The translations under genes and the position numbers were made by a program. Positions 17,530 to 25,628 of a DNA stretch of 64,000 nt are shown in pieces; positions within the stretch are counted from its first letter, which is position 1, and every line of letters begins with the position of its first letter. This DNA is from Vibrio sinaloensis. Its GTDB lineage: Bacteria; Pseudomonadota; Gammaproteobacteria; Enterobacterales; Vibrionaceae. Location: assembly GCF_023195835.1 (NCBI RefSeq), contig NZ_CP096200.1, positions 372,001 through 436,000 on the forward strand. The letters run 5' to 3'. The notes beneath the pieces were generated by a model. The model ran no database searches and was not told the origin of the DNA. It saw only the letters and a list, made by a program, of their open reading frames with translations.

Positions 17530-18180
17530 ATGAATAATACCATTAAGCTCGACATTATTAGTGATGTTGTCTGTCCGTGGTGCATCATCGGATACAACCA
17601 TTTAAAAGAGGCTATCAAACAGCTTGGCATTGAAGATCGCATCGATATTGAGTGGCAGCCTTTTGAATTGAACCCTGATATGCCTGCTGAAGGTGAAAAC
17701 CTTCGAGAGCACGTTGCTCGTAAATACGGCAGTAGCGCAGAGGAAAGTAAGAACGCGCGTATTCGTATCGCCAGTATTGGTGCGGAGCATGGCTTCAAGT
17801 TTAACTACTTTGATGACATGAAAATGGTGAATACGTTTGATGCGCACGTCCTTCTTGATTACGCCAAGAGTTTGGGCAAGCAGACTGAACTAAAAATACG
17901 TTTATTTATCGCATTTTTCAGTGAGCAAAAAGACGTCTCTGACCGTGAAATGCTCAAGCAAGAGCTCATCTCAGTAGGCCTTGACCCTGAAGAAGGAATG
18001 CGCTGGCTAAATGATGCGCAGCGACGCAGCTCAATCCGTAGTACAGAGAAACAGTGGCAAAAAATGGGCGTATCGAGTGTGCCAACGGTGATTTTCAATA
18101 GAGAACATGGCGTTTCTGGCGCGCATCCCGTAGAAGGCTACAAACAGATCTTAGCTGAATTAATGGCTCAGGCAAATTAA
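17530..18180 (+). CDS. DsbA-family oxidoreductase, FrnE type
   Basis: Cytoplasmic thioredoxin-fold protein of 216 residues without signal peptide. The active-site motif CPWC is near residue 15 (SDVVCPWCIIG) and the cis-Pro loop reads SSVPTVIF. The helical insert between them fits the FrnE subgroup (2-hydroxychromene-2-carboxylate isomerase-like/DsbA), which acts as disulfide isomerase or chaperone in oxidative stress in Deinococcus and others. The neighbours (quinone reductase, AhpD-like protein, peroxiredoxin) support a thiol-redox role. Confidence 0.9.
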   Translation: MNNTIKLDIISDVVCPWCIIGYNHLKEAIKQLGIEDRIDIEWQPFELNPDMPAEGENLREHVARKYGSSAEESKNARIRIASIGAEHGFKFNYFDDMKMVNTFDAHVLLDYAKSLGKQTELKIRLFIAFFSEQKDVSDREMLKQELISVGLDPEEGMRWLNDAQRRSSIRSTEKQWQKMGVSSVPTVIFNREHGVSGAHPVEGYKQILAELMAQAN

Positions 18181-18185
18181 AGCTA

Positions 18186-18203
18186 GGTTACTAAAAGCAT
18201 ACC
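18186..18203 (+). promoter_or_regulatory. HxlR-type operator candidate, copy 3 (before peroxiredoxin)
   Basis: GGTTACTAAAAGCATACC, 69-86 bp upstream of the peroxiredoxin start and directly after the FrnE-type gene. This placement suggests a separate promoter for the peroxiredoxin. Confidence 0.6.
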
Positions 18204-18271
18204 GGTTGCAACTTGTTTCTTAGTTGCTTATCTTTTTCTAACTCGTTGTGACCTCAATCCCAGGAGCCAAG

Positions 18272-18811
18272 ATGACATACTCACAAAAACTCAAAGCGGG
18301 TGACGCTTTTCCTACATTAGAGGCAACAAAGCTTGATGGAACCAAAGTCAAGCTAGGTCAACCTCAAGGTGATGCAACATGGCAAGCAGTATTTGTCTAT
18401 CGTGGTAAACATTGCCCACTTTGCACCAAGTACCTCAATGAAATTGAGACCTATAAACAGGCCTTTAGTGAGGCGGGCGTTGATATTCTGGCTGTCTCTG
18501 GTGACTCGAAGCAACAATTGGAGCAACACCTAGAAAAGCTCGATATCAGTTTTCCAATCGCCTATGGTCTTACTGAGCAACAAATGAAGACTCTGGGGCT
18601 CTACATATCACTACCACGCTCCGAAGCTGAAACCGACCATAACTTTGCAGAGCCGGGGTTGTTTGTGGTCAATGAACACAGCAATCTGCACGTGGTTGAC
18701 CTATCCAATAACCCGTTTGTCAGACCTGAGCTCGGTGCCCTGACCCGAGGTTTGGCATGGATTCGTAACCCAGAAAATCACTACCCTATCCGTGGCACAC
18801 TAGACTACTGA
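18272..18811 (+). CDS. Peroxiredoxin-like protein (AhpC/TSA redoxin)
   Basis: Thioredoxin-fold redoxin of 179 residues. The active-site region reads VYRGKHCPLC, giving a CxxC where typical peroxiredoxins have TxxC, as in the PRXL2/AhpC-TSA-like subgroup. VSGDSKQQLEQHL and GLFVVNEH are the usual later strands. AGGAG 5 nt before the ATG decides the start. It probably reduces organic peroxides or quinone-derived oxidants. It is followed by a hairpin and converges on the HxlR gene. Confidence 0.87.
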   Translation: MTYSQKLKAGDAFPTLEATKLDGTKVKLGQPQGDATWQAVFVYRGKHCPLCTKYLNEIETYKQAFSEAGVDILAVSGDSKQQLEQHLEKLDISFPIAYGLTEQQMKTLGLYISLPRSEAETDHNFAEPGLFVVNEHSNLHVVDLSNNPFVRPELGALTRGLAWIRNPENHYPIRGTLDY

Positions 18812-18831
18812 ACCTCCAGTTCGAAATGCGA

Positions 18832-18856
18832 CAAGGCAACCGTTTAGGTTGCCTTG
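18832..18856. terminator. Stem-loop between peroxiredoxin and HxlR genes
   Basis: Arms CAAGGCAACC (18832-18841) and GGTTGCCTTG (18847-18856), 5-nt loop, between convergent genes; no T-run on either side. Confidence 0.6.
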
Positions 18857-18913
18857 CTACGTTATAAAAGGGAAGCGATGAAGGTTACTCACGCTATTTA
18901 AGCGGAACATTCA

Positions 18914-19279
18914 TTATTTGAGTTGCACATTGTTGCTTTCTGACCATTTTCTCAATTCATCGAGAATCGTTAACGCACTGCGCCCAAACTCGGTGAGTTC
19001 GTAACTGACTGCCAGCGGTTTTTCATTGAGCACACGGCGTATCACCATGTTTTCACTTTCCAGCTCTTTTAGACGCTGGTCAACCATCTTCTTGCTTGCA
19101 CCTCCCAACATTCTGGAAAGATCATTGAATCTCACAGGGCCATCTTTCAGATGGTAGATGATGGAGCCCTTCCATTTGGAGCCCAAAATCCTCATGCCTT
19201 TTTCGATCGCACAAGGCTCGGTACACGCATCAACAACGCTCTTACGCCCTTTTGGGTCAACTTCAACTTTTGCTTTCAT
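18914..19279 (-). CDS. HxlR-family transcriptional regulator
   Basis: Winged-helix regulator of about 121 residues with the HxlR signature: CAIEKGMRILGSKWKGSIIYHL, then GPVRFNDLSRML, and SYELTEFG. Two Cys close to the helix-turn-helix (CTEPC) match the redox- or quinone-sensing HxlR members (YodB, HypR, QorR), which use such Cys to sense electrophiles. GGAG 4 nt before the ATG at 19279 favours this start over the ATG five codons upstream. Two motif copies upstream suggest autoregulation, and the same motif marks the neighbouring redox genes. Confidence 0.9.
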   Translation of the reverse strand: MKAKVEVDPKGRKSVVDACTEPCAIEKGMRILGSKWKGSIIYHLKDGPVRFNDLSRMLGGASKKMVDQRLKELESENMVIRRVLNEKPLAVSYELTEFGRSALTILDELRKWSESNNVQLK

Positions 19280-19406
19280 ACAGCTCCGCGTCATTTTGAG
19301 AAGTAACGTAACTTATCAGCACTGACAATAAAAACGTCACTCAGAGTTATTGAATCCGCACGGCGATTTAGGTGTATGAGTGGGCACCTAATGGCGAGCG
19401 TCTTAC

Positions 19407-19423
19407 GGTATATTTTAGTTACC
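19407..19423 (-). promoter_or_regulatory. Degenerate HxlR-type operator candidate, copy 4
   Basis: Minus-strand GGTAACTAAAATATACC, one base shorter than the other copies but with the same arms. It lies 35 bp (end to start 18 bp) from copy 5 and about 130 bp before the hxlR start. Confidence 0.4.
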
Positions 19424-19441
19424 TAGAGATTGAATACAATC

Positions 19442-19459
19442 AGTATGCTTTTAGTAACC
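19442..19459 (-). promoter_or_regulatory. HxlR-type operator candidate, copy 5 (before hxlR)
   Basis: Minus-strand GGTTACTAAAAGCATACT; 17 of 18 bases equal copy 3. It lies about 165 bp upstream of the hxlR start. Confidence 0.58.
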
Positions 19460-19544
19460 TAGTTGATAACGAGCTTAAAAAGCGAGGCCTAAATCCGATT
19501 TAAAACAATAGCCCAGCCGGAAAAGATTAGATTGGTCATTAAAC

Positions 19545-19571
19545 CAGGCCGTTACGTGGAGTAACGGCCTG
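19545..19571 (-). terminator. Terminator of the RimK-like gene
   Basis: Arms CAGGCCGTTAC (19545-19555) and GTAACGGCCTG (19561-19571) with 5-nt loop, just after the stop of the minus-strand ATP-grasp gene; GTTT follows on the minus strand. Confidence 0.7.
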
Positions 19572-19591
19572 TGAAGTGAAGTAAGAGAGGG

Positions 19592-21043
19592 TTAAAAGCC
19601 GCGCATTTGAATACGACGCAAAAACTCCGTCATCAGGCGGTCATAGAGAAGATCGCCGAGGAAAGCATCTTCAACATGATGGTCAATACTTGGGTTGTCA
19701 TTAACTTCAATCACGTAAACTTGACCGTCGATCTCTTTCAAGTCGACACCATATAAACCATTACCAATCAAATTGGCCGCTTTGACGGCAACATCAACGA
19801 CATTCTTTGGCACCTGTTTAAGGTCGAGTGTCTCAAAGCTACCCGATGAAACACGACCGCTATTATGATGTTGGTAGATCTGCCAGTGACCGCGACTCAT
19901 CATGTATTTGCAGGCAAAAATCGCTTGGTGATTCAAAACACCAATACGCCAGTCAAAGTCGGTAGGCATAAACGCTTGAGCTAAAATCAGTGCACTTTTC
20001 TCAAACAGTCCCGCCGCTTCGCGCTCGAGTTCTTCTTGATTTTTGACTTTCACCACACCACGAGAAAAGGCGCCATCAGGAATCTTAAGCACCATCGGGA
20101 AGTTGAGCTCGCTCAGCAAGTCATCTTGCCAATCTGGGTCAAAGCGATTCAAAATCACGCTCGTAGGCGCAGGGACTTTGTTGTTTTTCAACAGCTCAGT
20201 CAAAAACACCTTGTTGGTGCACTTCATGATCGACTCAGAGTCATCCATCACCACCAAGCCGAGCTTTTCCGCAGTCTTCGCAAAACGGTATGTGAAGTTG
20301 CTGATGTTGGTGGTCGCACGGATAAACAAACCATCAAACTCGCCCAGACGTGAAATGTCGTCTTTGCCAATCGTCTCTAAGTTCATCCCCAAACGACCCG
20401 CAGCTCGCCTAAAGCGCTTCAATGCCGAGGCATCCGACGGCGGCATTTTCTCTTCTTCATCGACCAGCATTGCCAGATCATAGCGGTACTTTTTTACCTG
20501 CTTTGGTTTACGCCAGACCTTATCTGAGAACAGCTCAAGCGACTCGATAAAGAAGTTTTCTTCTTGTTCACGGAGTTCTTGGAACGGAAAGGCAGTCACT
20601 GATTCGATTTGCCACTGCGCTTGGTGTTTGGTCATCTTGAGTTCGATGATCGGAATCATAAACTGCTCAAAAAGATGACGGGCAAGCTTCTCTAGCCCCT
20701 TTTGTTGCGTGCGGCCAAAAAAGATCTTGCAGTCCAAAGTCGTCAAATCACTGGGTAACTTGCTGAGTTTAAGATAATTTGACGACATCAACATGGGTTG
20801 AGAAATGTCATTAATGGCTGTAACCGTCGGGATCACACGGTGACGACGGGCCTCAGCCATCAAAGAACAGTAGTAGCCACTGCTCATATAACTGTAATCA
20901 CGACACAGGTTCACAACTTGAACGTTGCGTTGGCTCGTTTGCCAATCTCTGTCGAGGTATTGCGCTACGCTCACCACTTGTTCGGACGGAAAGTATTGCT
21001 GCCAATCACTGGTTTGATCGGCAACAATTAGTAGGTTTGCCAT
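19592..21043 (-). CDS. RimK-like ATP-grasp ligase with N-terminal RLAN domain
   Basis: Cytoplasmic ligase of 483 residues. The first 150 or so residues form the RimK-like ATP-grasp N-terminal domain (NLLIVADQTSDW, then SYMSSGYYCSLMAEA). The ATP-grasp fold occupies about residues 270-480: SIMKCTNKV, the phosphate loop in KIPDGAFSRGVVKVK, DWRIGVL, and metal-binding VIEVNDNPSID. ATP-grasp enzymes of this kind join a carboxylate to an amine, often adding amino acids to peptides. The exact substrate is unknown. It is divergent from a GNAT/C39-peptidase fusion 67 bp away, a pairing repeatedly noted in proteobacteria and predicted to make or modify a peptide. Confidence 0.9.
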   Translation of the reverse strand: MANLLIVADQTSDWQQYFPSEQVVSVAQYLDRDWQTSQRNVQVVNLCRDYSYMSSGYYCSLMAEARRHRVIPTVTAINDISQPMLMSSNYLKLSKLPSDLTTLDCKIFFGRTQQKGLEKLARHLFEQFMIPIIELKMTKHQAQWQIESVTAFPFQELREQEENFFIESLELFSDKVWRKPKQVKKYRYDLAMLVDEEEKMPPSDASALKRFRRAAGRLGMNLETIGKDDISRLGEFDGLFIRATTNISNFTYRFAKTAEKLGLVVMDDSESIMKCTNKVFLTELLKNNKVPAPTSVILNRFDPDWQDDLLSELNFPMVLKIPDGAFSRGVVKVKNQEELEREAAGLFEKSALILAQAFMPTDFDWRIGVLNHQAIFACKYMMSRGHWQIYQHHNSGRVSSGSFETLDLKQVPKNVVDVAVKAANLIGNGLYGVDLKEIDGQVYVIEVNDNPSIDHHVEDAFLGDLLYDRLMTEFLRRIQMRGF

Positions 21044-21110
21044 CTATCTTGTTCCTTTATATTCAAGGTATGATGAGTACCTGTTAGTTTTCGTTTTTAT
21101 AAGGTATCGC

Positions 21111-22202
21111 ATGATTTTTCGTCAATCGAAAATCACAGATCTCAGTGCGTTAAATCAGTTGGAAAAATCACTTTTCTCCAGTGATAGAATTTCACCACGG
21201 CAGATGAAAAGGTTTATCCAATCTGAACATTCTTCTTTGTTCGTAGCACAGTGCGATGAGCAGGTGGTTGGCTATGCATTAGTTTTGTTTCACCAAGGAA
21301 CACAACTGTCGAGACTCTATTCTATCGCGGTGATGTCGCAGTACCGGGGACGAAATATTGCACAATCGTTGATCGAAATGTGTGAGCGCGCTGCCGTCGA
21401 AAAAGGCTTCACAACAATACGACTAGAAGTGCGAGAAGACAATATAGGCGCGATAAATTTATACAAGAAATTGGGCTATAAAACCCTCAAGCTGCTGATC
21501 CATTATTACGACGATTTATGTGATGGACTAAAGATGCAAAAACGCTTGAGTCATTATGGACCTAAGACGTTGTTAAATATGCCACTTTACGTTCAAACCA
21601 CCCCCTTTACCTGTGGTGCCGCGTCACTACTTATGGCGTTCGCTCATTTCGATAAAGATCAACCTCTGACGCGCAGTGCAGAGCTGCAACTTTGGCGCGA
21701 GGCGACGACGATTTTCATGGCTTCTGGTCACGGGGGATGCAGTGGTCATGGTTTGGCACTGGCCGCTGCAAGACGAGGTTATGATGTTGAGCTGTGGAGC
21801 CAATCTCAATCCACACCGTTTATTGACAGTGTGCGAGATGAGAACAAGAAGCAAGTCATTGAAATTGTTCATCAAGACTTTTGCCAGCAACTGGCGGAGC
21901 AACAAGTCGATATTATTGATTCTCCGCCATCACTAATCCAATTAGAACGTTGGGTTGACGAAGGCGCAAGCGTACTGCTGCTTATTAGCACCTATCGCTT
22001 TAACGGCAGCAAAGAGCCGCACTGGGTTGTGTTAAGCGGCATGAGCGAGCAGTTCTTTTTTATTCATGATCCCCATGCGGAATCTGAGCTGGATGCGTTA
22101 GGTTCGGCGCACGTAACCGTCGGCAAAGCGGTCTTGTCTCAGGTCATCGGCTTTGGTAAGCAACGACATACCGCGTGTGTGGTCATTAGTCCCAAACAGT
22201 AA
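21111..22202 (+). CDS. GNAT acetyltransferase fused to a C39-like peptidase
   Basis: Two-domain protein of 363 residues. Residues 1-145 are a GNAT N-acetyltransferase with the acetyl-CoA loop QYRGRNIAQSL and the RimI-like ending GAINLYKKLGYK. Residues about 160-363 are a papain-like C39 (DUF3335) peptidase domain: Cys in TPFTCGAASLL, His in EPHWVVLSG, Asp in IHDPHA. The partner gene encodes an ATP-grasp ligase. The set suggests synthesis, capping and processing of a small peptide. AAGGT precedes the ATG. No exporter ATPase domain is attached, unlike bacteriocin C39 transporters. Confidence 0.9.
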   Translation: MIFRQSKITDLSALNQLEKSLFSSDRISPRQMKRFIQSEHSSLFVAQCDEQVVGYALVLFHQGTQLSRLYSIAVMSQYRGRNIAQSLIEMCERAAVEKGFTTIRLEVREDNIGAINLYKKLGYKTLKLLIHYYDDLCDGLKMQKRLSHYGPKTLLNMPLYVQTTPFTCGAASLLMAFAHFDKDQPLTRSAELQLWREATTIFMASGHGGCSGHGLALAAARRGYDVELWSQSQSTPFIDSVRDENKKQVIEIVHQDFCQQLAEQQVDIIDSPPSLIQLERWVDEGASVLLLISTYRFNGSKEPHWVVLSGMSEQFFFIHDPHAESELDALGSAHVTVGKAVLSQVIGFGKQRHTACVVISPKQ

Positions 22203-22601
22203 CGATGAATAGGAGATCAGCCGTCTAGTGTTACAAAGCACGTTCTCGAGGCTGACTGTTAAGAGCGAGAGGTGAGGCGTATTGCACAACGTTTGTCTCA
22301 CTCTCTGGCTCAGTTTTGGACAGAAGTCAGTCAGTGAGCTTGCTAGATTACTAGTAATTGATGGCTTACTTCAAATGTAGGAAACCTCGCCAAGCAAAAC
22401 GCAAGACTTAACCCCCGCTCTTCTGGGCTACCTTGCTGATGGCTCTCCTCTAGGGCGATATAGGCCAGCTTTGTCATCACGCTTGGGGTTGCTATAGTCA
22501 GCGCTATCCATAAACGGTTCCAACTGCTTTAACATGAGTATAGATATCTCTACACTCTATACTTTGCTAAACTCCGCCCATCAACGAGTGAGGCCGCGAA
22601 A
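22203..22601. other. Intergenic region with possible repeat or remnant sequence
   Basis: About 400 bp with no gene I can support. It holds a 12-bp palindrome ATTACTAGTAAT (22347-22358) and, on the minus strand near 22400-22510, a 27-codon frame beginning at an ATG (MDSADYSNPKRDDKAGLYRP at its start) that is cut by a stop but reads on in protein-like fashion. It may be a decayed gene or a dispersed repeat. Confidence 0.3.
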
Positions 22602-23018
22602 ATGATGACTGACGAAGAAAGAATCGAACTGCAACAAAATAACCCTCTGCATGGACTCAAGCTAGAAACTATGTTGCAAGAGTTGGTGGATTTTTATGGT
22701 TGGGACATTCTCGATACCGCGATGCGCTTTAACTGTTTTCACACCAAACCGTCGATTGCGAGTAGCGTAAAGTATTTAAAGAAAACCGAATGGGCGAGAG
22801 AAAAGCTAGAGAATTTTTACCTGTATCGATTTAAGCGTATGCCTCGCGCGAGTGCTGAGGAATATGACTTACCGCCAAGAGCACGAACCTTTCCTCACGG
22901 TCTTGAACCTAAAGAGCCGATGCCGCTTACGGTGGATTCTATTCTTAAGTCGCAAGCTAAAGCCGCGTCTGCATTTAACAAACGCTCACCTCGTGGTGGA
23001 CGCTCGCCGCGTAGATAG
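22602..23018 (+). CDS. VF530-family (DUF2132) DNA-binding protein
   Basis: Small protein of 138 residues. Residues about 10-75 match the VF530 fold: NNPLHGLKLETMLQELV, YGWD, FNCFHTKPSIASSVKYLKKTEWAR. VF530 from Vibrio fischeri is a structurally known helical protein proposed to bind DNA. The C-terminal 50 residues are basic and Pro/Arg-rich (ending SPRGGRSPRR), suited to nucleic-acid contact. Two neighbouring ATGs (22602 and 22605) are possible starts. It is followed by a strong terminator. Confidence 0.88.
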   Translation: MMTDEERIELQQNNPLHGLKLETMLQELVDFYGWDILDTAMRFNCFHTKPSIASSVKYLKKTEWAREKLENFYLYRFKRMPRASAEEYDLPPRARTFPHGLEPKEPMPLTVDSILKSQAKAASAFNKRSPRGGRSPRR

Positions 23019-23027
23019 TTCTCTCTT

Positions 23028-23069
23028 AAAAAGAGCCTAACTTAACGCACGCAGTCCGGCTCTTTTTTT
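23028..23069. terminator. Terminator after VF530 gene, shared with helicase gene
   Basis: Arms AAAAAGAGCC (23028-23037) and GGCTCTTTTT (23058-23067) with 20-nt loop; T-runs on both strands, between convergent genes. Confidence 0.85.
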
Positions 23070-23148
23070 GCGATTCAGAGAGCGAATAACAAGCTCGCTT
23101 CGCCTTCCATAAAAGTCAAAAAATGAGGCGATTCACAACCAACGTCAC

Positions 23149-24399
23149 CTATTGGTTACGCTTTTTCTTCTTTTTTCCTGTTCCAGCAGGCTTTGCACGC
23201 GGCTTCATGGGCGCAAAGTAAGCTTCACTTTGGTCATCTTCCACTTCAAACCCTGCGACTTGCTCACGTTCAAGCTGGAACTTATTTTTCTTTTCGATCA
23301 CTTTGAAATGATGGTAATCATCGTAATCAATAAGCGATAACCCCAGCCCTACTTCTCCTGCGCGGCCACTGCGTCCGATGCGGTGCATATAGTCAGCCGG
23401 GCTACGAGGCAAATCAAAGTTAATCACGACCGGGAGCTTTTCGATATCAAGGCCACGGGCGGCGATATCGGTAGCAATAAGAACTTGGATTTCTCCAGAC
23501 TTAAATCCATCAAGGACACGAGTACGAGCACCTTGACCTTTATCACCATGGAACACTTCTGCCGTGATCCCGCGTTTTGATAGTTTTTGCGCAAGATGAT
23601 TACAAGCATTCTTAGCATTGACAAAAATCAGCGTCTGTCGCCACTTATGCTTTTTAATCAAGTGCGCCAGTACCGCGGTTTTCTCGCCTTTGTTGACGCT
23701 AAACACGCGCTGCACCAAGGTACTTGCTTCAGCACTCTGTAGTTGAACTTCTACAGGATCATGGAGTAAGTGATCGACTAATGTCGTGACTTTTTCGGGA
23801 AAGGTTGCTGAGAATAACAGCGTCTGTTTCTTCTCGGGTAGAAGTTCAACAATCCTATTCAGTTCGTCGGTAAATCCGAGGCTCAACATACGATCCGCCT
23901 CATCAAGAACTAAGGTTTTCACTTGGTCCAACTTGATGGCGTTGTTAGAAACGAGATCGAGCAATCGACCCGGTGTAGCGACAATGATGTCACACCCACC
24001 ACGCAACGCCAGCATTTGGGGGTTCGCCGATACGCCACCAAATACCGCAACTGTTTTAACCTTATCTCTAACATGATACGAGTAGGATTTAACCTTGTAT
24101 GCCACCTGAGAGGCTAGCTCACGAGTCGGCACTAAAATTAAGTGAGAGACATAGTTGCCACGACGATCGTTGGATCCACCTTGCTGAAGGATCTTTTGCA
24201 GAATAGGCAGCGAAAACGCAGCAGTTTTGCCAGAGCCCGTATTGGCCCCACCCACCATATCTTTGCCATTAAGCAAAAGAGGAATAGCTTGAGATTGAAT
24301 TGGCGTCGGTTGCAGGTAATCTAACGCTTCTAATCGTTCGATTAAGTTAGGAATAAGACCAAGGTAGGCAAATGTTGCTGGCTGAGATTTATCTGTCAT
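23149..24399 (-). CDS. DEAD-box ATP-dependent RNA helicase (RhlE/SrmB-like)
   Basis: RNA helicase of 416 residues with all core motifs in order: Q-motif (PTPIQSQAIP), I (GANTGSGKT), Ia (PTRELA), Ib (TPGR), II (DEAD), III (SAT), V (ARGLD) and VI (HRIGRSGR). A short basic tail (GTGKKKKKRN) follows. It remodels RNA, probably in ribosome assembly or mRNA turnover. Motif I begins with GAN instead of the usual AxTGxGKT Ala. It is transcribed alone on the minus strand, 138 bp from the next gene. Confidence 0.94.
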   Translation of the reverse strand: MTDKSQPATFAYLGLIPNLIERLEALDYLQPTPIQSQAIPLLLNGKDMVGGANTGSGKTAAFSLPILQKILQQGGSNDRRGNYVSHLILVPTRELASQVAYKVKSYSYHVRDKVKTVAVFGGVSANPQMLALRGGCDIIVATPGRLLDLVSNNAIKLDQVKTLVLDEADRMLSLGFTDELNRIVELLPEKKQTLLFSATFPEKVTTLVDHLLHDPVEVQLQSAEASTLVQRVFSVNKGEKTAVLAHLIKKHKWRQTLIFVNAKNACNHLAQKLSKRGITAEVFHGDKGQGARTRVLDGFKSGEIQVLIATDIAARGLDIEKLPVVINFDLPRSPADYMHRIGRSGRAGEVGLGLSLIDYDDYHHFKVIEKKNKFQLEREQVAGFEVEDDQSEAYFAPMKPRAKPAGTGKKKKKRNQ

Positions 24400-24537
24400 T
24401 ACTTTCAGTGGCTCGAAGCTGAATAAAGGCCGTGTATCTTATGTTATTTGGTGCAACGATGTTAGTGGTAATGGACTAGTCGTCATCAACTAATATCACC
24501 ACTAGAGGAAATTACCTCGTTGTTGATTCGCAGAGAT

Positions 24538-24966
24538 CTAAGTCAACCAACCTGCTAGATATACTACTGCGATATAACGCAAGCACTTGCCGAACCCAAC
24601 TAAGAGTAGAAATGGCAATAGCCTGACCTTGAAGATGCCAGCGATAAGGGTCAACGCATCTCCACCGATCGGAAGCCAGGCTAGCAATAGACTCCAAACA
24701 CCATATCGCTGAAACCAACGTTGTGCTTTATTGATTTGGCTGTCATTGAAGTAGAACCACCGTCGGTTCTTAAAATGGAGTAAGCCACGTCCCAAAAACC
24801 AGTTCACGACTGCGCCTAAGGTATTGCCCAAGGTCGCAACTGCGATCAACTTCCAGGGTTCGCCGCCCTCCTGAAGTAAGATGAATAAGAGGACTTCGGA
24901 ATAAAACGGCAATATGGTTGCTGCTAAAAAAGCAGAACCAAACAGCAGTAGATAACTCGTAATCAT
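24538..24966 (-). CDS. YqaA/DedA-family small membrane protein
   Basis: Membrane protein of 142 residues with four hydrophobic segments, of the YqaA branch of the SNARE-associated/VTT (DedA) superfamily. The conserved pattern ATLGNTLGAVVNWFLGR and GDALTLIAGIFKV is visible. DedA-type proteins act in lipid-carrier recycling and membrane homeostasis. Its start overlaps the stop of the amidotransferase gene by 4 nt (ATGA), so it is the third gene of the amidoligase operon. Confidence 0.88.
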   Translation of the reverse strand: MITSYLLLFGSAFLAATILPFYSEVLLFILLQEGGEPWKLIAVATLGNTLGAVVNWFLGRGLLHFKNRRWFYFNDSQINKAQRWFQRYGVWSLLLAWLPIGGDALTLIAGIFKVRLLPFLLLVGFGKCLRYIAVVYLAGWLT

Positions 24967-25628
24967 TCACTGGCCTGCTTTAGCCAGCGAAATATGGCGA
25001 ACTGTGCAGGTAAGTAGAACAAATATTCAGGGTGCCATTGAACACCAATAATCAGTTCACCTTCTGAGCTTTCGACAGCTTGAGTTAGGAGATCAAGATC
25101 TTGGCCGACAACCTTCAGCCCAATTCCCAGTTGCTTAATGGCCTGATGGTGAAGACTGTTAACACGCAGATGCTTCTTACGGCATAGGCTAGCTAAATGC
25201 GATGCGCTGTGTAGCTTCACTTGTTTGGTGGGTAATAGTCCTGGTCGATTATAAGTGAGTTTGCGCATGTGGCGAATATCAGAGTAGAGAGTGCCTCCCT
25301 TAACGACATTAATCAGTTGTGCTCCTCGACAAATACCCAGTAGTGGAACACGCTGCTCTAAAGCCCACTCTATCCACCGTATTTCCAACTTGTCGCGTTC
25401 TGGGTCGAGTTTCACTTTTTGGTTAATATCGCCACCGTAGTGCTCAGGGTCAATATCATCCCCGCCTCCAATGATTAGCGCATCAAATGCCTCACCTGAC
25501 CATGGATGCCGAACACTCAGACGAACGGGTTCGGCACCCGCCAGTAGCAAGGCCATTTTTGTGCACCACCAAGATGGTGACCATCGACTTGCGTTCCCCG
25601 TTACACCCACTCGCGGTCGACGAGCCAT
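24963..25628 (-). CDS. Class I glutamine amidotransferase-like (peptidase C26) protein
   Basis: Protein of about 221 residues with the class I amidotransferase fold. The nucleophile Cys lies in LLGICRGAQLINVV and the catalytic His-x-Glu in GVQWHPEYLF. GGGDDIDPEHYGG resembles gamma-glutamyl hydrolases of the PuuD type. AGGAGG 7 nt before the ATG at 25628 decides the start, which lies 28 nt inside the amidoligase gene. In this setting it may hydrolyse gamma-glutamyl bonds or supply ammonia to the amidoligase; which of the two cannot be read. Confidence 0.9.
   Translation of the reverse strand: MARRPRVGVTGNASRWSPSWWCTKMALLLAGAEPVRLSVRHPWSGEAFDALIIGGGDDIDPEHYGGDINQKVKLDPERDKLEIRWIEWALEQRVPLLGICRGAQLINVVKGGTLYSDIRHMRKLTYNRPGLLPTKQVKLHSASHLASLCRKKHLRVNSLHHQAIKQLGIGLKVVGQDLDLLTQAVESSEGELIIGVQWHPEYLFYLPAQFAIFRWLKQASE

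Larger units (their letters stand above)
19280..19591. other. Intergenic region upstream of hxlR
   Basis: About 310 bp containing the hxlR promoter region, two HxlR-type motif copies (19407-19423 degenerate, 19442-19459) and the terminator of the RimK-like gene at the right end. No additional gene is visible. Confidence 0.5.

Noticed and set aside
22098..22301. Open frame of 67 codons on the minus strand overlapping the end of the GNAT/C39 gene
   Set aside because: It overlaps the coding end of a well-supported gene on the other strand and shows no domain or ribosome site.
22347..22358. Palindrome ATTACTAGTAAT as possible attachment or integration site
   Set aside because: No integrase gene, no flanking direct repeats and no tRNA gene nearby.
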